Below are positions 47,142 to 54,731 of a stretch of DNA of 64,000 nucleotides, in pieces; position 1 is the stretch's first letter; the number at the start of each line of letters is the position of its first letter. A model generated the notes under the pieces. It made no database searches and had not been told where the DNA came from. It was given only the letters and a program-made list of their open reading frames with translations. The stretch spans positions 1-64,000 of the forward strand of contig NZ_JBHUIO010000019.1 of NCBI RefSeq assembly GCF_042682745.1. The letters are read 5' to 3'. The position numbers and the translations under genes are program-made. Source of the stretch: Tumebacillus_A lipolyticus. GTDB taxonomy: Bacteria > Bacillota > Bacilli > Tumebacillales > Tumebacillaceae.

Positions 47142-47588
47142 TTAGAAATCTGCCGAGAGCATGTAGAAGGCGCTCGTACTGTATCCGCTAACGGAAAAGA
47201 CCTTTGCGTAGTAACTCTTCCCCGCAGTGATTGGAAACGTGACCATTTCGGAAGCAGAACCCATATTGGTGGACTTGCCTAGCAATTGACCCGTTTCATT
47301 GTAGACGAACAGATCGTAATCCTTACCAGTCGGGACGTCAGTCAATGTGAAGGTGAACGAAGTCGCTGTTGACAAGGATCCGATTTGGACTGAATACCAG
47401 TCGACATCGTCAATCGTGGAAATTGTGCCGATACACTTGAATGGACACTTGGTCGCATACGTCATACTATTGTTATTTTCAATCTCCATCTTGATGTCCA
47501 TCGTACCAACTTGCGCCGATGCTGTGGGCGCGATCAACGCGGAAAGAGACAGTGCAGTGAGTAGAATTGCAAATTTCTTCATCTTCAT
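47142..47588 (-). CDS. secreted protein with a PPC-like beta-sandwich domain
   Basis: This 148-residue protein has a clean signal peptide (MKMKKFAILLTALSLSALIAPTASA, cleavage after ASA at about residue 25). The mature part reads like a bacterial pre-peptidase C-terminal (PPC) domain: DDVDWYSVQIG, FTFTLTDVPTGKDYDLFVYNETGQLLG and a closing KSYYAKVFSVSGYSTSAFYML. PPC domains are usually attached to secreted proteases, but here the domain stands alone. Two Cys (KCPFKC) lie early in the mature part and could form a disulphide. AAGGAG precedes a run of possible starts; I took the ATG at 47588. It is followed on the minus strand by the TerC-like gene's leader. Confidence 0.8.
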   Translation of the reverse strand: MKMKKFAILLTALSLSALIAPTASAQVGTMDIKMEIENNNSMTYATKCPFKCIGTISTIDDVDWYSVQIGSLSTATSFTFTLTDVPTGKDYDLFVYNETGQLLGKSTNMGSASEMVTFPITAGKSYYAKVFSVSGYSTSAFYMLSADF

Positions 47589-47858
47589 CAACTCCTTAAT
47601 ATTTTTATATCATTCTACTCTATTCAGATATTTCTTGATTTTCCGATAGACATCCGCGTCGGTTTATTATGATCCTCTCGCGTCCCCTGCTCGTCGCAAT
47701 ACATTCAAATGTATTCTTCTATGCATATCATAAAGTCCGCCTGCCGACTGAGACTCTCTCAGCAAATAATCTCGCAATATTTCATCTTGTTATTTTTTAT
47801 TTAAATGATAAAATAGATCAAAGACGACCTACCTCACAATCGCAAAGGAGATGATCTT
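47589..47858. promoter_or_regulatory. AT-rich divergent intergenic region
   Basis: These 270 bases separate two divergently read secreted-protein genes. The DNA is AT-rich and must hold both promoters, but no hexamer pair is clear enough to place. AAAGGAG at 47844-47850 is the ribosome binding site of the plus-strand gene. Confidence 0.5.
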
Positions 47859-48344
47859 GTGAGAAAGCTAACATGTTTTGCAATCGCAGCAGCTTTAGCG
47901 GCAGGACTTGCACCGGGAACTTCGCTGGCAGCAATCGACGCTCCCCTGCAAATTTCTGCCGTACAAACGAAAGCACCGTGGAGCTCGTATCTGTATCAGA
48001 ACAGCGGTCGTGATGCTTCCATGTTCGGAACCGAAGACCTTCTCTACGGCACCATCGTGAACCTTCCATACGGTTATTTAAAAATGGGCAGGCCGATGAA
48101 TCTGCCAGCAGGTTCTCCCGTCACCTTCACCGCCTCGTGGACTCCTGCTACAGCCACCTTACAAGTGGGTCTTATGGACTCGAGCAATCTTGAATACGTC
48201 GCGCAAACAAACATTTTTAATGGCAGCGACTCAGCGACCCTGTTTACGCCTAGCGACGGAAGCGGTTACTATCGAGCGTTCATCGGGAATTTCGAGGGCA
48301 ACAACCCGGCAGTGACCATCTACGTCGCTACTACCTCTTTTTAA
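47859..48344 (+). CDS. small secreted protein, function unknown
   Basis: This 161-residue protein starts with GTG behind AAAGGAG and has a signal peptide (MRKLTCFAIAAALAAGLAPG, cleavage probably after SLAA at about residue 25). The mature part is rich in Ser, Thr, Ala, Tyr and Gly and should be beta-rich (SPVTFTASWTPATATLQVGL). It contains no Cys after the signal and no recognisable catalytic motif. It may be another single-domain extracellular beta-sandwich like the divergent neighbour. I recognise no family. It ends at a strong terminator. Confidence 0.75.
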   Translation: MRKLTCFAIAAALAAGLAPGTSLAAIDAPLQISAVQTKAPWSSYLYQNSGRDASMFGTEDLLYGTIVNLPYGYLKMGRPMNLPAGSPVTFTASWTPATATLQVGLMDSSNLEYVAQTNIFNGSDSATLFTPSDGSGYYRAFIGNFEGNNPAVTIYVATTSF

Positions 48345-48396
48345 TCGTCCTTCCAACGAGATGCCTTCCCGTATCAAACAGCTGGGAAGAATACAA

Positions 48397-48438
48397 AACA
48401 CCCTGCAGATCCGTTCACGGTACTGCAGGGTGTTTGTT
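48397..48438. terminator. bidirectional terminator
   Basis: AACACCCTGCAG (48397-48408) pairs with CTGCAGGGTGTT (48423-48434). It lies between the convergent secreted-protein and WD40 genes. Nearly the same arms recur in the terminator at 60474. Confidence 0.88.
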
Positions 48439-48495
48439 TCGATTCGGCGCTGCGACAACAAGCTCTTCAATTGTCGCGGATCGTGTAACGACCAG

Positions 48496-50286
48496 CTATA
48501 TCGCTTGAAGGTTCGGGGTGTTCGGCAAGGAGCTGGGATCGCCTTGCTGAAACAAACGCAATTCTTCCTTTGTGGTTCCATCCGTACTGATCATATAAAT
48601 ACCTCCATCATAAGAGGATGCGTACACGGAGTTCCCCTTTCGTCGAAGAGCGCTAATCCCGTTCTCCGCCACGCGAATGGCAGACGTCAAGATCCCTGTC
48701 CGAGGATTCCAGATGACAACATAGCCCCAGTAGTCGGCCGATACGATGTGACCATCTTCAGTGACCGTCACCGACTTGATCGAATAGCGATGTACGTCGT
48801 GTTGAGCGATAATCCTAGCAGAATCAAGATCGTAGATGCGGACAACCTTATCACGGGAAACGGAGATCACTCGACCGTTCACACTGTCCAAAAAAATGTC
48901 ATTGACGATGGCAGTAGGGCCGAAAAATTCGCGTGTTGCCTTCTTCAGATCACCTTTCTGGAATAGATGAATCGAGTTGTCGGACGAGCAGGTCAGCACA
49001 TATTGTCCATCAGCCTGAACCGCTTTTACAGCACCGCCATGCGCTTTCCAAGAGACGACTTCTTCAGCGCGGACAGGGTCGATCACATGCACATGACCGC
49101 CATACGTCCCGACATAGAACTTTTGATCCTCTGAACAGAAGAAGACGCTGTTGACAGGGCCGCTGCCAAGGCGAATCGTTCGAATCTGTGCTTCGTGTGT
49201 ACGATCCATGATGTGCGCTTCGCTCGCGTGATCGCCCCACACGACATACTGTCCATCGTCTGAAATGCCTACACCGTTTGTCAGCGTGCCATGTACTCTT
49301 CCAAGATCTTTTCCGTCGATGCGGAATCGACCATCATCAGAAGCGGTAGCGAACTCAAATTTCTCGGAGATCGCGAGGTCGTTGATCGAAGGAGTTGCCA
49401 ATTCCCATTTCGGGCTAATCAGTTCTCCAGTCGCCAAAGACCATTCACAGTAACGCACACCGAAGCTCGCACCGAGGATCGACCGCTCATCTGTCGTCCA
49501 GGCCAGCGCGCGCTCCCATTGGTATTTATAGGTCGAAAGCTCTTTCACCAACTCGCCCGTTGCAGTAGACCATATTTTGATCAGATGGTCATAGCCCGCG
49601 GTCAGCAACAAGCGTCCAGTCGGTGAGAAGACCACTTTTTTCACGCCGAAATCATGCGCTGGCAAGGTCGATTGCAATTGGAGAGAGGACGCATTGTAGA
49701 TCATCACACGTCCATCGTCCGCCCCGATCGCAAAAGCGTCGATCGATTCGTTTCCCGAAACAGCATCCAACTCACAGTCAAACGGTCCGATTTCCCCTAG
49801 TTCCGCACCTGTTGCAAGATCCCAGATCAAAGCTCGTCCGTCGTCACCTGTTGTAAAAGCACGTCCCTGATTGACCCACAACGAGAGCACATCTTTGCTG
49901 TGACCTTGAAATACGGTCTGAATCGCTCCAGTCGTGAGGTTGAACACCATAGCCCGTCTGTCGCGTGAAGTTGAGACCAGCAGAGTATCGTGCTCGGCAA
50001 AAGCGAGCGCTTCCACATCGTCAGCATGTCCGAACAGAGTTCGGATCAAAGCGCGCGACTTCAAATCATAAACGTTGATCGTATAGTCTGACGATGCGCT
50101 CGCCAACAGCTCTCCACTTTCGGATAGAGCGAGAGAGTTGATCAGATGTTCGTGCTTGCCAAGCAATTCGCATTGACCAGTTTGACGGTTCCACACATAG
50201 ATCTCTTTACCATATCCGGCTGTGTAGACTTCTTTTCCATCCTTGCTCGCCAATACGGCAGTAATCGGTCCAGTATGCAAGTTCAT
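48496..50286 (-). CDS. WD40-repeat beta-propeller protein
   Basis: This 596-residue protein is built almost entirely of WD40 repeats of about 40 residues, enough for up to two seven-bladed propellers. Examples are GHADDVEALAFAEHDTLLVS, GHSKDVLSLWVNQ and HDFGVKKVVFSPTGRLLLTA, each with the closing strand (IYVWN, INVYD, ALIWD, IKIWS). No signal peptide or membrane segment is present, so it should be a cytoplasmic scaffold. The ATG at 50286 follows AAGGAGGAG; an upstream extension reads into the neighbouring gene and is not conserved-looking. It lies 22 bases after the SUMF1-fold gene and forms an operon with it. A second propeller-type protein lies at 54829 on the other strand. Confidence 0.87.
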   Translation of the reverse strand: MNLHTGPITAVLASKDGKEVYTAGYGKEIYVWNRQTGQCELLGKHEHLINSLALSESGELLASASSDYTINVYDLKSRALIRTLFGHADDVEALAFAEHDTLLVSTSRDRRAMVFNLTTGAIQTVFQGHSKDVLSLWVNQGRAFTTGDDGRALIWDLATGAELGEIGPFDCELDAVSGNESIDAFAIGADDGRVMIYNASSLQLQSTLPAHDFGVKKVVFSPTGRLLLTAGYDHLIKIWSTATGELVKELSTYKYQWERALAWTTDERSILGASFGVRYCEWSLATGELISPKWELATPSINDLAISEKFEFATASDDGRFRIDGKDLGRVHGTLTNGVGISDDGQYVVWGDHASEAHIMDRTHEAQIRTIRLGSGPVNSVFFCSEDQKFYVGTYGGHVHVIDPVRAEEVVSWKAHGGAVKAVQADGQYVLTCSSDNSIHLFQKGDLKKATREFFGPTAIVNDIFLDSVNGRVISVSRDKVVRIYDLDSARIIAQHDVHRYSIKSVTVTEDGHIVSADYWGYVVIWNPRTGILTSAIRVAENGISALRRKGNSVYASSYDGGIYMISTDGTTKEELRLFQQGDPSSLPNTPNLQAI

Positions 50287-50308
50287 CTCCTCCTTCAACT
50301 TTAAGAAT

Positions 50309-51109
50309 TCAGTTGCCCTCCCCTTGCGCATCGCGCACCAAGCGGAAACCGGTAAAGCGGAAAACAGGATCGGGAAACCCTCCATGACGCCGTGCGACCC
50401 GGGCCAAATCGCCTCCTCGCGCGAATGAGCCTCCTTTGAGCACCGGGTACTTCATGCCAAGCGCTTCGACCAGATCATCTACGACCAGATCGCCTCCTCG
50501 GTAAGGCGCGTACAGGTCGTCGACCCATTCTTCCACGTTGCCTCCCATGTCGTACAAACCAAACAAGGATCGACCTTCCGAATAATGGCGCACCGAAGTC
50601 GTCTTGCCGACTCCCGCTTCATGAGTGTTGCAAAGCGCCGGATCAAACCCTGAGCCCCAAGGATATTCACGATCAGTTCCGCCACGCGCTGCGTATTCCC
50701 ATTCTGCTTCGCTCGGAAGGCGTACCTCGTATCCAAGTTGCTCGCTCAACCACACGCAATATTGTTTCGCCTCTTCAAAAGTCACGCCCCAGACCGGATG
50801 ATCATCCATTCCTGCAAGTTCGGGGCTCCAGATGCTTTCGGGCAACCTGTTTCCTGTCGCCTCCGAATACTCGCGATACATGCGGTTGGTCACGAGAATG
50901 TCAGAAATCTCAAAACTGCCCAACCATACCTCGTGCTGTGGGTATTCTTTCAGCAACCAGTCTCTGAACACTTCGACATATCGGGGTTCAAGCAAGCGAG
51001 ACTTCCATTCTTCATTTGCACGATCAATTTCTGCTAAAGTGCTACCGATTCTCGCTCGTCCTGCCGGAATCCGTATCCACTCCAAGTGAGTTATTGTGAC
51101 TTTGCGCAT
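50309..51109 (-). CDS. SUMF1/FGE-fold protein without the catalytic cysteines
   Basis: This 266-residue protein belongs to the formylglycine-generating-enzyme/SUMF1 fold. It shows the opening WIRIPAGRARIGS, the core HPVWGVTFEEAKQYCVWLSEQLGYEVRLPSEAEWEYAARGG and the end LKGGSFARGGDLARVARRHGGF...FTGFRLVRDA. True FGEs have two active-site Cys in the GGS-W-C...C-R segment. Here that segment is GGSFARGG with no Cys, so it cannot make formylglycine. It may bind ligands or iron, as EgtB-type relatives do, or be structural. The ATG at 51109 follows GAGAGGGG. It is co-transcribed with the WD40 gene and perhaps with the methyltransferase upstream (118-base gap). Confidence 0.8.
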   Translation of the reverse strand: MRKVTITHLEWIRIPAGRARIGSTLAEIDRANEEWKSRLLEPRYVEVFRDWLLKEYPQHEVWLGSFEISDILVTNRMYREYSEATGNRLPESIWSPELAGMDDHPVWGVTFEEAKQYCVWLSEQLGYEVRLPSEAEWEYAARGGTDREYPWGSGFDPALCNTHEAGVGKTTSVRHYSEGRSLFGLYDMGGNVEEWVDDLYAPYRGGDLVVDDLVEALGMKYPVLKGGSFARGGDLARVARRHGGFPDPVFRFTGFRLVRDAQGEGN

Positions 51110-51227
51110 AATACCCCTCTCTCGAACTGAAAGATTATAGGATTGCACATAAACATGACGAATTCGATTCATTTTTCAGAAAATTTATCATCTAGCTTTT
51201 GACCGAATCGCTGATGAACGATCACGC

Positions 51228-51875
51228 TTACTTCTTAAGCGCGATCACCTGCAGTTGACTCTTGCCGATCAACGCCTTCGATTCGATGACTCGCAATACT
51301 TCAAGCGGAGTGCTTTCAATCAATTGAACGATCGATTCAGGAGAGAAATAGCAGTGATAGCGCCCATAATCGTCAATGTTTCCCTCTCGAAAAACTTCGC
51401 CCCATACCACGACACTGAACAGTCCATCTGACTGCAAACACTCGGAAATTTGTTGCAGATAATCAAAATGTTCATCCGGATGTTGATGATGAAAACAGCC
51501 ATTGTCGACGATCAGATCGAATTTTTGAGTCTGCCGCATGGCCCATGCTAGAAAATCATCTTGAATGAATTTCACTTCAAATGGTTTCGTTCCATCATAA
51601 GATTCCCAATTTTCATGGTGAAACAGGTCAATACCTGTATAGGAAGCCAGATTTGGCAGCGACATCAGATGTCGTCCATTTCCGCAACCGATGTCCAACA
51701 GATGAAGGCGACGATTCAATCGCTTGAAGGCTGTATCAAATGCGATCTTGGTTGCATCCACCAACGACGCATCGTTCGACCAGACATCGCTCCCTTCTTC
51801 GTAATGCTTGGTGAACGCTTCTTTTATCACCGTTTTATACCGCTCAACATCATGGTGGGAATGCCTCTCAACCAT
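51228..51875 (-). CDS. class I SAM-dependent methyltransferase
   Basis: This 215-residue protein has a Rossmann methyltransferase fold. Motif I is LHLLDIGCGNGRHLMSLPNL (about 60-79), followed by the acidic residue in YTGIDLFHHENW. The post-I region is VKFIQDDFLAWAM and motif IV is FDLIVDNGCFHHQHPD. The substrate is unknown. The ATG at 51875 follows GGGAGGG. The gene starts a minus-strand run with the SUMF1-fold and WD40 genes and is divergent from the GTP cyclohydrolase homologue. The composition is AT-richer than the NRPS region. Confidence 0.85.
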   Translation of the reverse strand: MVERHSHHDVERYKTVIKEAFTKHYEEGSDVWSNDASLVDATKIAFDTAFKRLNRRLHLLDIGCGNGRHLMSLPNLASYTGIDLFHHENWESYDGTKPFEVKFIQDDFLAWAMRQTQKFDLIVDNGCFHHQHPDEHFDYLQQISECLQSDGLFSVVVWGEVFREGNIDDYGRYHCYFSPESIVQLIESTPLEVLRVIESKALIGKSQLQVIALKK

Positions 51876-52188
51876 AATGTCCCTCCCTTCTGCCACTTAA
51901 TATCCTTTAGTATAGGAAGATTGATTCCCAGCCGTTTCCCAGAAGGATCATATGCGATTATCTGAAGAGTCGTTGTGCGTCTTGGGCGAAAGGATCTCCA
52001 TACTTGGATAGAAGTGTGGAAGGAACTCACTATATAATTGAAAATTCAAAATATATGTGAATCCTTTACACATCCCTCTCCTTCAGCAGAGATGGATTGA
52101 TCGTTGTCAATACTGCAACTCCATAGCTGATCGGAGCGTAACAGGTTAACATTGTCAGATTTGCTCCTGTAGTAGTATAGGAACAAGA
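51876..52188. other. divergent intergenic region
   Basis: These 313 bases lie between the methyltransferase (-) and the GTP cyclohydrolase homologue (+). TATACT on the minus strand (about 51910) could be a -10 element for the methyltransferase. I see no riboswitch; in particular the conserved core of an FMN riboswitch is absent. Nothing else is recognisable. Confidence 0.4.
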
Positions 52189-52992
52189 ATGGATGAGCAA
52201 AAGGAAGAGGTGGTGATCAGAATGGCGAACCAAATCAATCATTTTTCTCAATTGCTGAAAGATCATGTACAGCAACTGGAATGCGGGAGAACGAAACTCT
52301 TTCTAGTTGGGCCGGTTCAATTGCCGATCACCCTAGAGGGAGAGACGGTAACCTTTCAATGGTATTCCTGGTTGTCAGGCGAGAATTTGCCAGAAGATTG
52401 CGGCACTCTACTGAAGCGCTTGCCATCACTACAATTGGAGAACTTCCAGCAATCGTCTGTACTTGTATATGGAAATTTCAAGTCGAGCAGTAATGCTGTG
52501 ATCCGCATGCACAGCATCTGCCATACGGGTGATATCTTTGGCAGCAAACGCTGCGACTGCGGATCACAACTGAGCAAATCGCTGCAACAGATCATCGAGT
52601 TTGGCTCAGGGGCGCTCTTCTATCTGGCCAATCATGAAGGTCGAGGCATCGGACTTTTTAGCAAAGCATTCACCTATTTGCTCCAAGAGCAAGGTCTCGA
52701 TACTGTCGAGGCAAATCTTGCACTCGGATTCCCAGAGGATGCTCGCACCTACGAGGAAGCGCTGACCGTTTTACAGCATTTGCGAAAAGGTCAGGTGACA
52801 CTCTTGACCAACAACCCCAATAAGCTGAACGCATTACGCAACGCAGGCCTACAGGAAACAAAGATGGTTAGCCTGTGGGGCGATGTCACGCAGTATAACC
52901 AGAACTACATCAAAACTAAAATCAAGAAATCTGGTCACCAGATGAATGAAGAGCAGCAATCCTTGCTCCTACAGCCCGCAGAAAATCGTTAA
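52189..52992 (+). CDS. GTP cyclohydrolase II homologue (stand-alone RibA domain)
   Basis: This 267-residue protein matches GTP cyclohydrolase II, which opens GTP to the first riboflavin precursor. The zinc-binding pattern HSICHTGDIFGSKRCDCGSQL supplies Cys111, Cys122 and Cys124. NHEGRGIGLFSK follows, then the catalytic Asp and Arg in EDARTYEEAL, TLLTNNPNK and the C-terminal NQNYIKTK. All key residues are present, so activity is plausible. Extra residues at the N-terminus (about 1-60) are less conserved-looking. No other rib genes are nearby, so a special-metabolism role is possible. The ATG at 52189 has AGGA upstream, and ATG 52222 behind GAGGTGGTG is an alternative. Confidence 0.82.
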   Translation: MDEQKEEVVIRMANQINHFSQLLKDHVQQLECGRTKLFLVGPVQLPITLEGETVTFQWYSWLSGENLPEDCGTLLKRLPSLQLENFQQSSVLVYGNFKSSSNAVIRMHSICHTGDIFGSKRCDCGSQLSKSLQQIIEFGSGALFYLANHEGRGIGLFSKAFTYLLQEQGLDTVEANLALGFPEDARTYEEALTVLQHLRKGQVTLLTNNPNKLNALRNAGLQETKMVSLWGDVTQYNQNYIKTKIKKSGHQMNEEQQSLLLQPAENR

Positions 52993-53219
52993 ACGGACAG
53001 CTCGATCTCGACAACTTCATCGATCTCTCTGTGCGATCGGCAGCTACAACGAAACCTGGATTCGTCATATAACGACGCTTCTAGGTTTCTTGATGTCTAT
53101 GTGAGATATCACGTCTTCGCAAAATAAAAAACGTGATCCGATTCACGTTCAAATCACCCCAAATCCCCATACAAATTTTTTCACATCAGGAAAATATGAT
53201 CATAATTTACAGAATATTA
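52993..53219 (+). promoter_or_regulatory. non-coding region with repeated AACGTGA motifs
   Basis: ATCACGT (53108-53114) can pair with ACGTGAT (53131-53137), and AACGTGA (53130-53136) can instead pair with TCACGTT (53143-53149), so two exclusive hairpins are possible. The same AACGTGAT occurs again at 53226-53233 inside the next promoter. ACAGAATAT (53209-53217) is an inverted copy of ATATTCTGT at 53242. These look like binding sites upstream of the regulator gene. No coding sequence is seen. Confidence 0.5.
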
Positions 53220-53250
53220 TTGACAAACGTGATTTATGTTGATATTCTGT
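53220..53250 (+). promoter_or_regulatory. SigA promoter of the RRNPP-type regulator
   Basis: TTGACA (53220-53225), a 17-base spacer and TATTCT (53243-53248) form a near-consensus promoter about 95 bases before the regulator start. The -10 lies within ATATTCTGT (53242-53250), whose inverted copy (53209-53217) flanks the -35 on the other side. AACGTGAT sits in the spacer. The arrangement suggests control by a symmetric DNA-binding protein, perhaps the regulator itself. Confidence 0.72.
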
Positions 53251-53343
53251 CGATAAATTAAACAGATTTTTAAAACACTCAAAAATATTTTATGAAAAAG
53301 CGATTCTTTCGTGCTCCATCCGATCAGAAAGGAGAGTTTTTTG

Positions 53344-54309
53344 ATGAAAGAGCCTATCGGTGCGAAGATTTTAAAACTTCGTATGCGTCAAGGATTAACA
53401 CAGGTACAACTTGCCAAAGGAATTTGTGATCGCAGCCACATCAGCATGATCGAAGCTGGAAAGTGCACCCCCTCGATTCTCCTGTTAGAAAAGATTGCAG
53501 CCAGGCTGCAGCTTGCGCTTCCCGACCTTCTGCAAGAGGTAACTCCACCGTCCCGCGAGGCTTCTTTCTCTTTCGACCTGCTGATTGAACATATCGCGGC
53601 GCTGATCCATGATTGCCAATATTACGATGGCTCGGTGCTCATACGCAAGCATCTGCGCCACCCTGACATCGTGGAGTCCCCAAGTAAAATGGCGGTCCTC
53701 TTTCGTTACGCTGGAATTCTTGAAGCGTTGAAAGAGCAATACGAACGCGCCGAAGCCCACTTGCGCAAAGCGCACGAATATGCGGAAGAATGCCGCGACC
53801 AGCAAATCTTAGCCGAGGTAAACATCTCCTTAGGTGCCTTAAAGAACTTGATTGGGAAATACGAGAAATCGGAAGCGATATACAAAAAATTGCTCTCCTC
53901 GATTCCCAAAGAGCTACCTCTTTCCACCCATACAAAAATCTATTACGGTCTCGGTCGAGCATTGTATGGTCAAGGCAAGTTCCACCAGGTGGTTCGCATC
54001 TTAATAACTCGTTTGGATCAACTGTTAAAGAACAACTCGATGTTTATGTACGGTGAGATCAGTGCCTTGATTGCGGCCTGCTACGAAAAGATGAACATCT
54101 ATGATCAAGCGATCCCCTACTATGAAAAAGCGGTCGCCTACCACACGTTTACAGGCAATGTAGAAAAAGCGTCTCTTTCGCATCACCTGATCTCCAACTG
54201 CTATCTCGCGATGGATTGCCAAGAAAAAGATGCGACGTTTTCGAAAATAGCTGTCGAGTCCCCACAATTTGACCACCAAGATTTGTTTCACAGCTCTCAA
54301 TATTTTTGA
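53344..54309 (+). CDS. RRNPP-type regulator: XRE helix-turn-helix plus TPR domain
   Basis: This 321-residue protein has an N-terminal XRE helix-turn-helix (about 6-62; GAKILKLRMRQGLTQVQLAKGICDRSHISMIEAGKCTPS). About 250 residues of helical TPR-like repeats follow, for example AHLRKAHEYAEECRDQQILAEVNISLGALKNLIGKYEKSEAIYKKL and KIYYGLGRALYGQGKFHQVVRIL. This layout is that of PlcR, NprR, Rgg and AimR, cytoplasmic receptors that bind a short peptide and change DNA binding. AAAGGAG precedes the ATG at 53344. Two tiny peptide genes follow 275 bases downstream and are the obvious candidate partners. Self-control is suggested by shared motifs at both promoters. Confidence 0.85.
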   Translation: MKEPIGAKILKLRMRQGLTQVQLAKGICDRSHISMIEAGKCTPSILLLEKIAARLQLALPDLLQEVTPPSREASFSFDLLIEHIAALIHDCQYYDGSVLIRKHLRHPDIVESPSKMAVLFRYAGILEALKEQYERAEAHLRKAHEYAEECRDQQILAEVNISLGALKNLIGKYEKSEAIYKKLLSSIPKELPLSTHTKIYYGLGRALYGQGKFHQVVRILITRLDQLLKNNSMFMYGEISALIAACYEKMNIYDQAIPYYEKAVAYHTFTGNVEKASLSHHLISNCYLAMDCQEKDATFSKIAVESPQFDHQDLFHSSQYF

Positions 54310-54362
54310 TCACTCCACCGCAGTAGGGAGAGCCATCCGGTTCCTAAGCTTGGAGATCCCGC

Positions 54363-54406
54363 TTGGATTTCTGTTCATGGTTAATATTCTGTATTTTCAG
54401 AAAAAT
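54363..54406 (+). promoter_or_regulatory. candidate promoter of the twin-peptide operon
   Basis: TTGGAT (54363-54368), a 16-base spacer and TATTCT (54385-54390) form a plausible SigA promoter. As at the regulator promoter, the -10 is embedded in ATATTCTGT (54384-54392). A weaker inverted partner TCAGAAAAAT lies just downstream (about 54397-54406). About 190 bases of leader would run to the first peptide gene; that leader contains no clear gene. Confidence 0.5.
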
Positions 54407-54583
54407 AGTGAGTCATACTCCCGACCTTGTCCTTTCTTGCGATGAGAGGGTTTTCCTGTACCCGAAACTAACGGAGGAATCAGGAGTCATCAACACCCAG
54501 TTTGAATCCATATTTACGGAAGGATAATATTTATTTGCGGACTATTTTCGTAGTTCAGAATAATCAGAAGGAGGTGTCGGTCG

Positions 54584-54637
54584 ATGAGAAAACAACCGAA
54601 ACGCGTTGCTGGCAAAGGTGAACCTACCGATAACTAA
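54584..54637 (+). CDS. 17-residue peptide gene, copy 1 (candidate signal or precursor peptide)
   Basis: ATG 54584 to TAA 54637 encodes MRKQPKRVAGKGEPTDN. AAGGAGGTG lies about seven bases upstream, an optimal ribosome binding site. The peptide is basic at the start (four Lys/Arg in the first seven residues) and acidic/polar at the end. It has no Cys, no aromatic residue and no hydrophobic signal. It does not look like a membrane toxin or a Sec-exported pheromone precursor. A second copy follows 91 bases later, and an ABC exporter and a peptidase lie downstream. I recognise no described peptide family. Candidate roles are an export-matured signal for the upstream TPR regulator or a substrate for modification. 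Confidence 0.72.
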   Translation: MRKQPKRVAGKGEPTDN

Positions 54638-54674
54638 GAAATTCGAATTCCGCGTGGAAAGGAGGTCGAGATCG

Positions 54675-54728
54675 ATGAAAAAACAGCCGAAGCGCATCGC
54701 TGGCAAAGGTGAAGTCACCCCTGACTAA
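54675..54728 (+). CDS. 17-residue peptide gene, copy 2 (candidate signal or precursor peptide)
   Basis: ATG 54675 to TAA 54728 encodes MKKQPKRIAGKGEVTPD, with GGAGG upstream. It matches copy 1 in KQPKR-AGKGE. The amino acid changes in this part are conservative (R to K, V to I), and several codons differ only silently (CAA/CAG, AAA/AAG). The C-terminal four residues vary (PTDN against VTPD). This pattern, with conserved TAAGAAATTCGAA after both stops, shows a tandem duplication kept under selection for the peptide. The variable C-terminus may be where specificity lies. Confidence 0.72.
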   Translation: MKKQPKRIAGKGEVTPD

Positions 54729-54731
54729 GAA

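Noticed and set aside
50309..51109. Annotation as formylglycine-generating (sulfatase-modifying) enzyme
   Set aside because: The two catalytic Cys are missing and no sulfatase gene is nearby; only the fold is supported.
51876..52188. FMN riboswitch before the GTP cyclohydrolase II homologue
   Set aside because: The conserved FMN-aptamer core sequences are not present in the upstream region.
54440..54475. A 9-codon frame (MRGFSCTRN) upstream of the twin peptides
   Set aside because: It has no ribosome binding site and no similarity to the two peptide genes.
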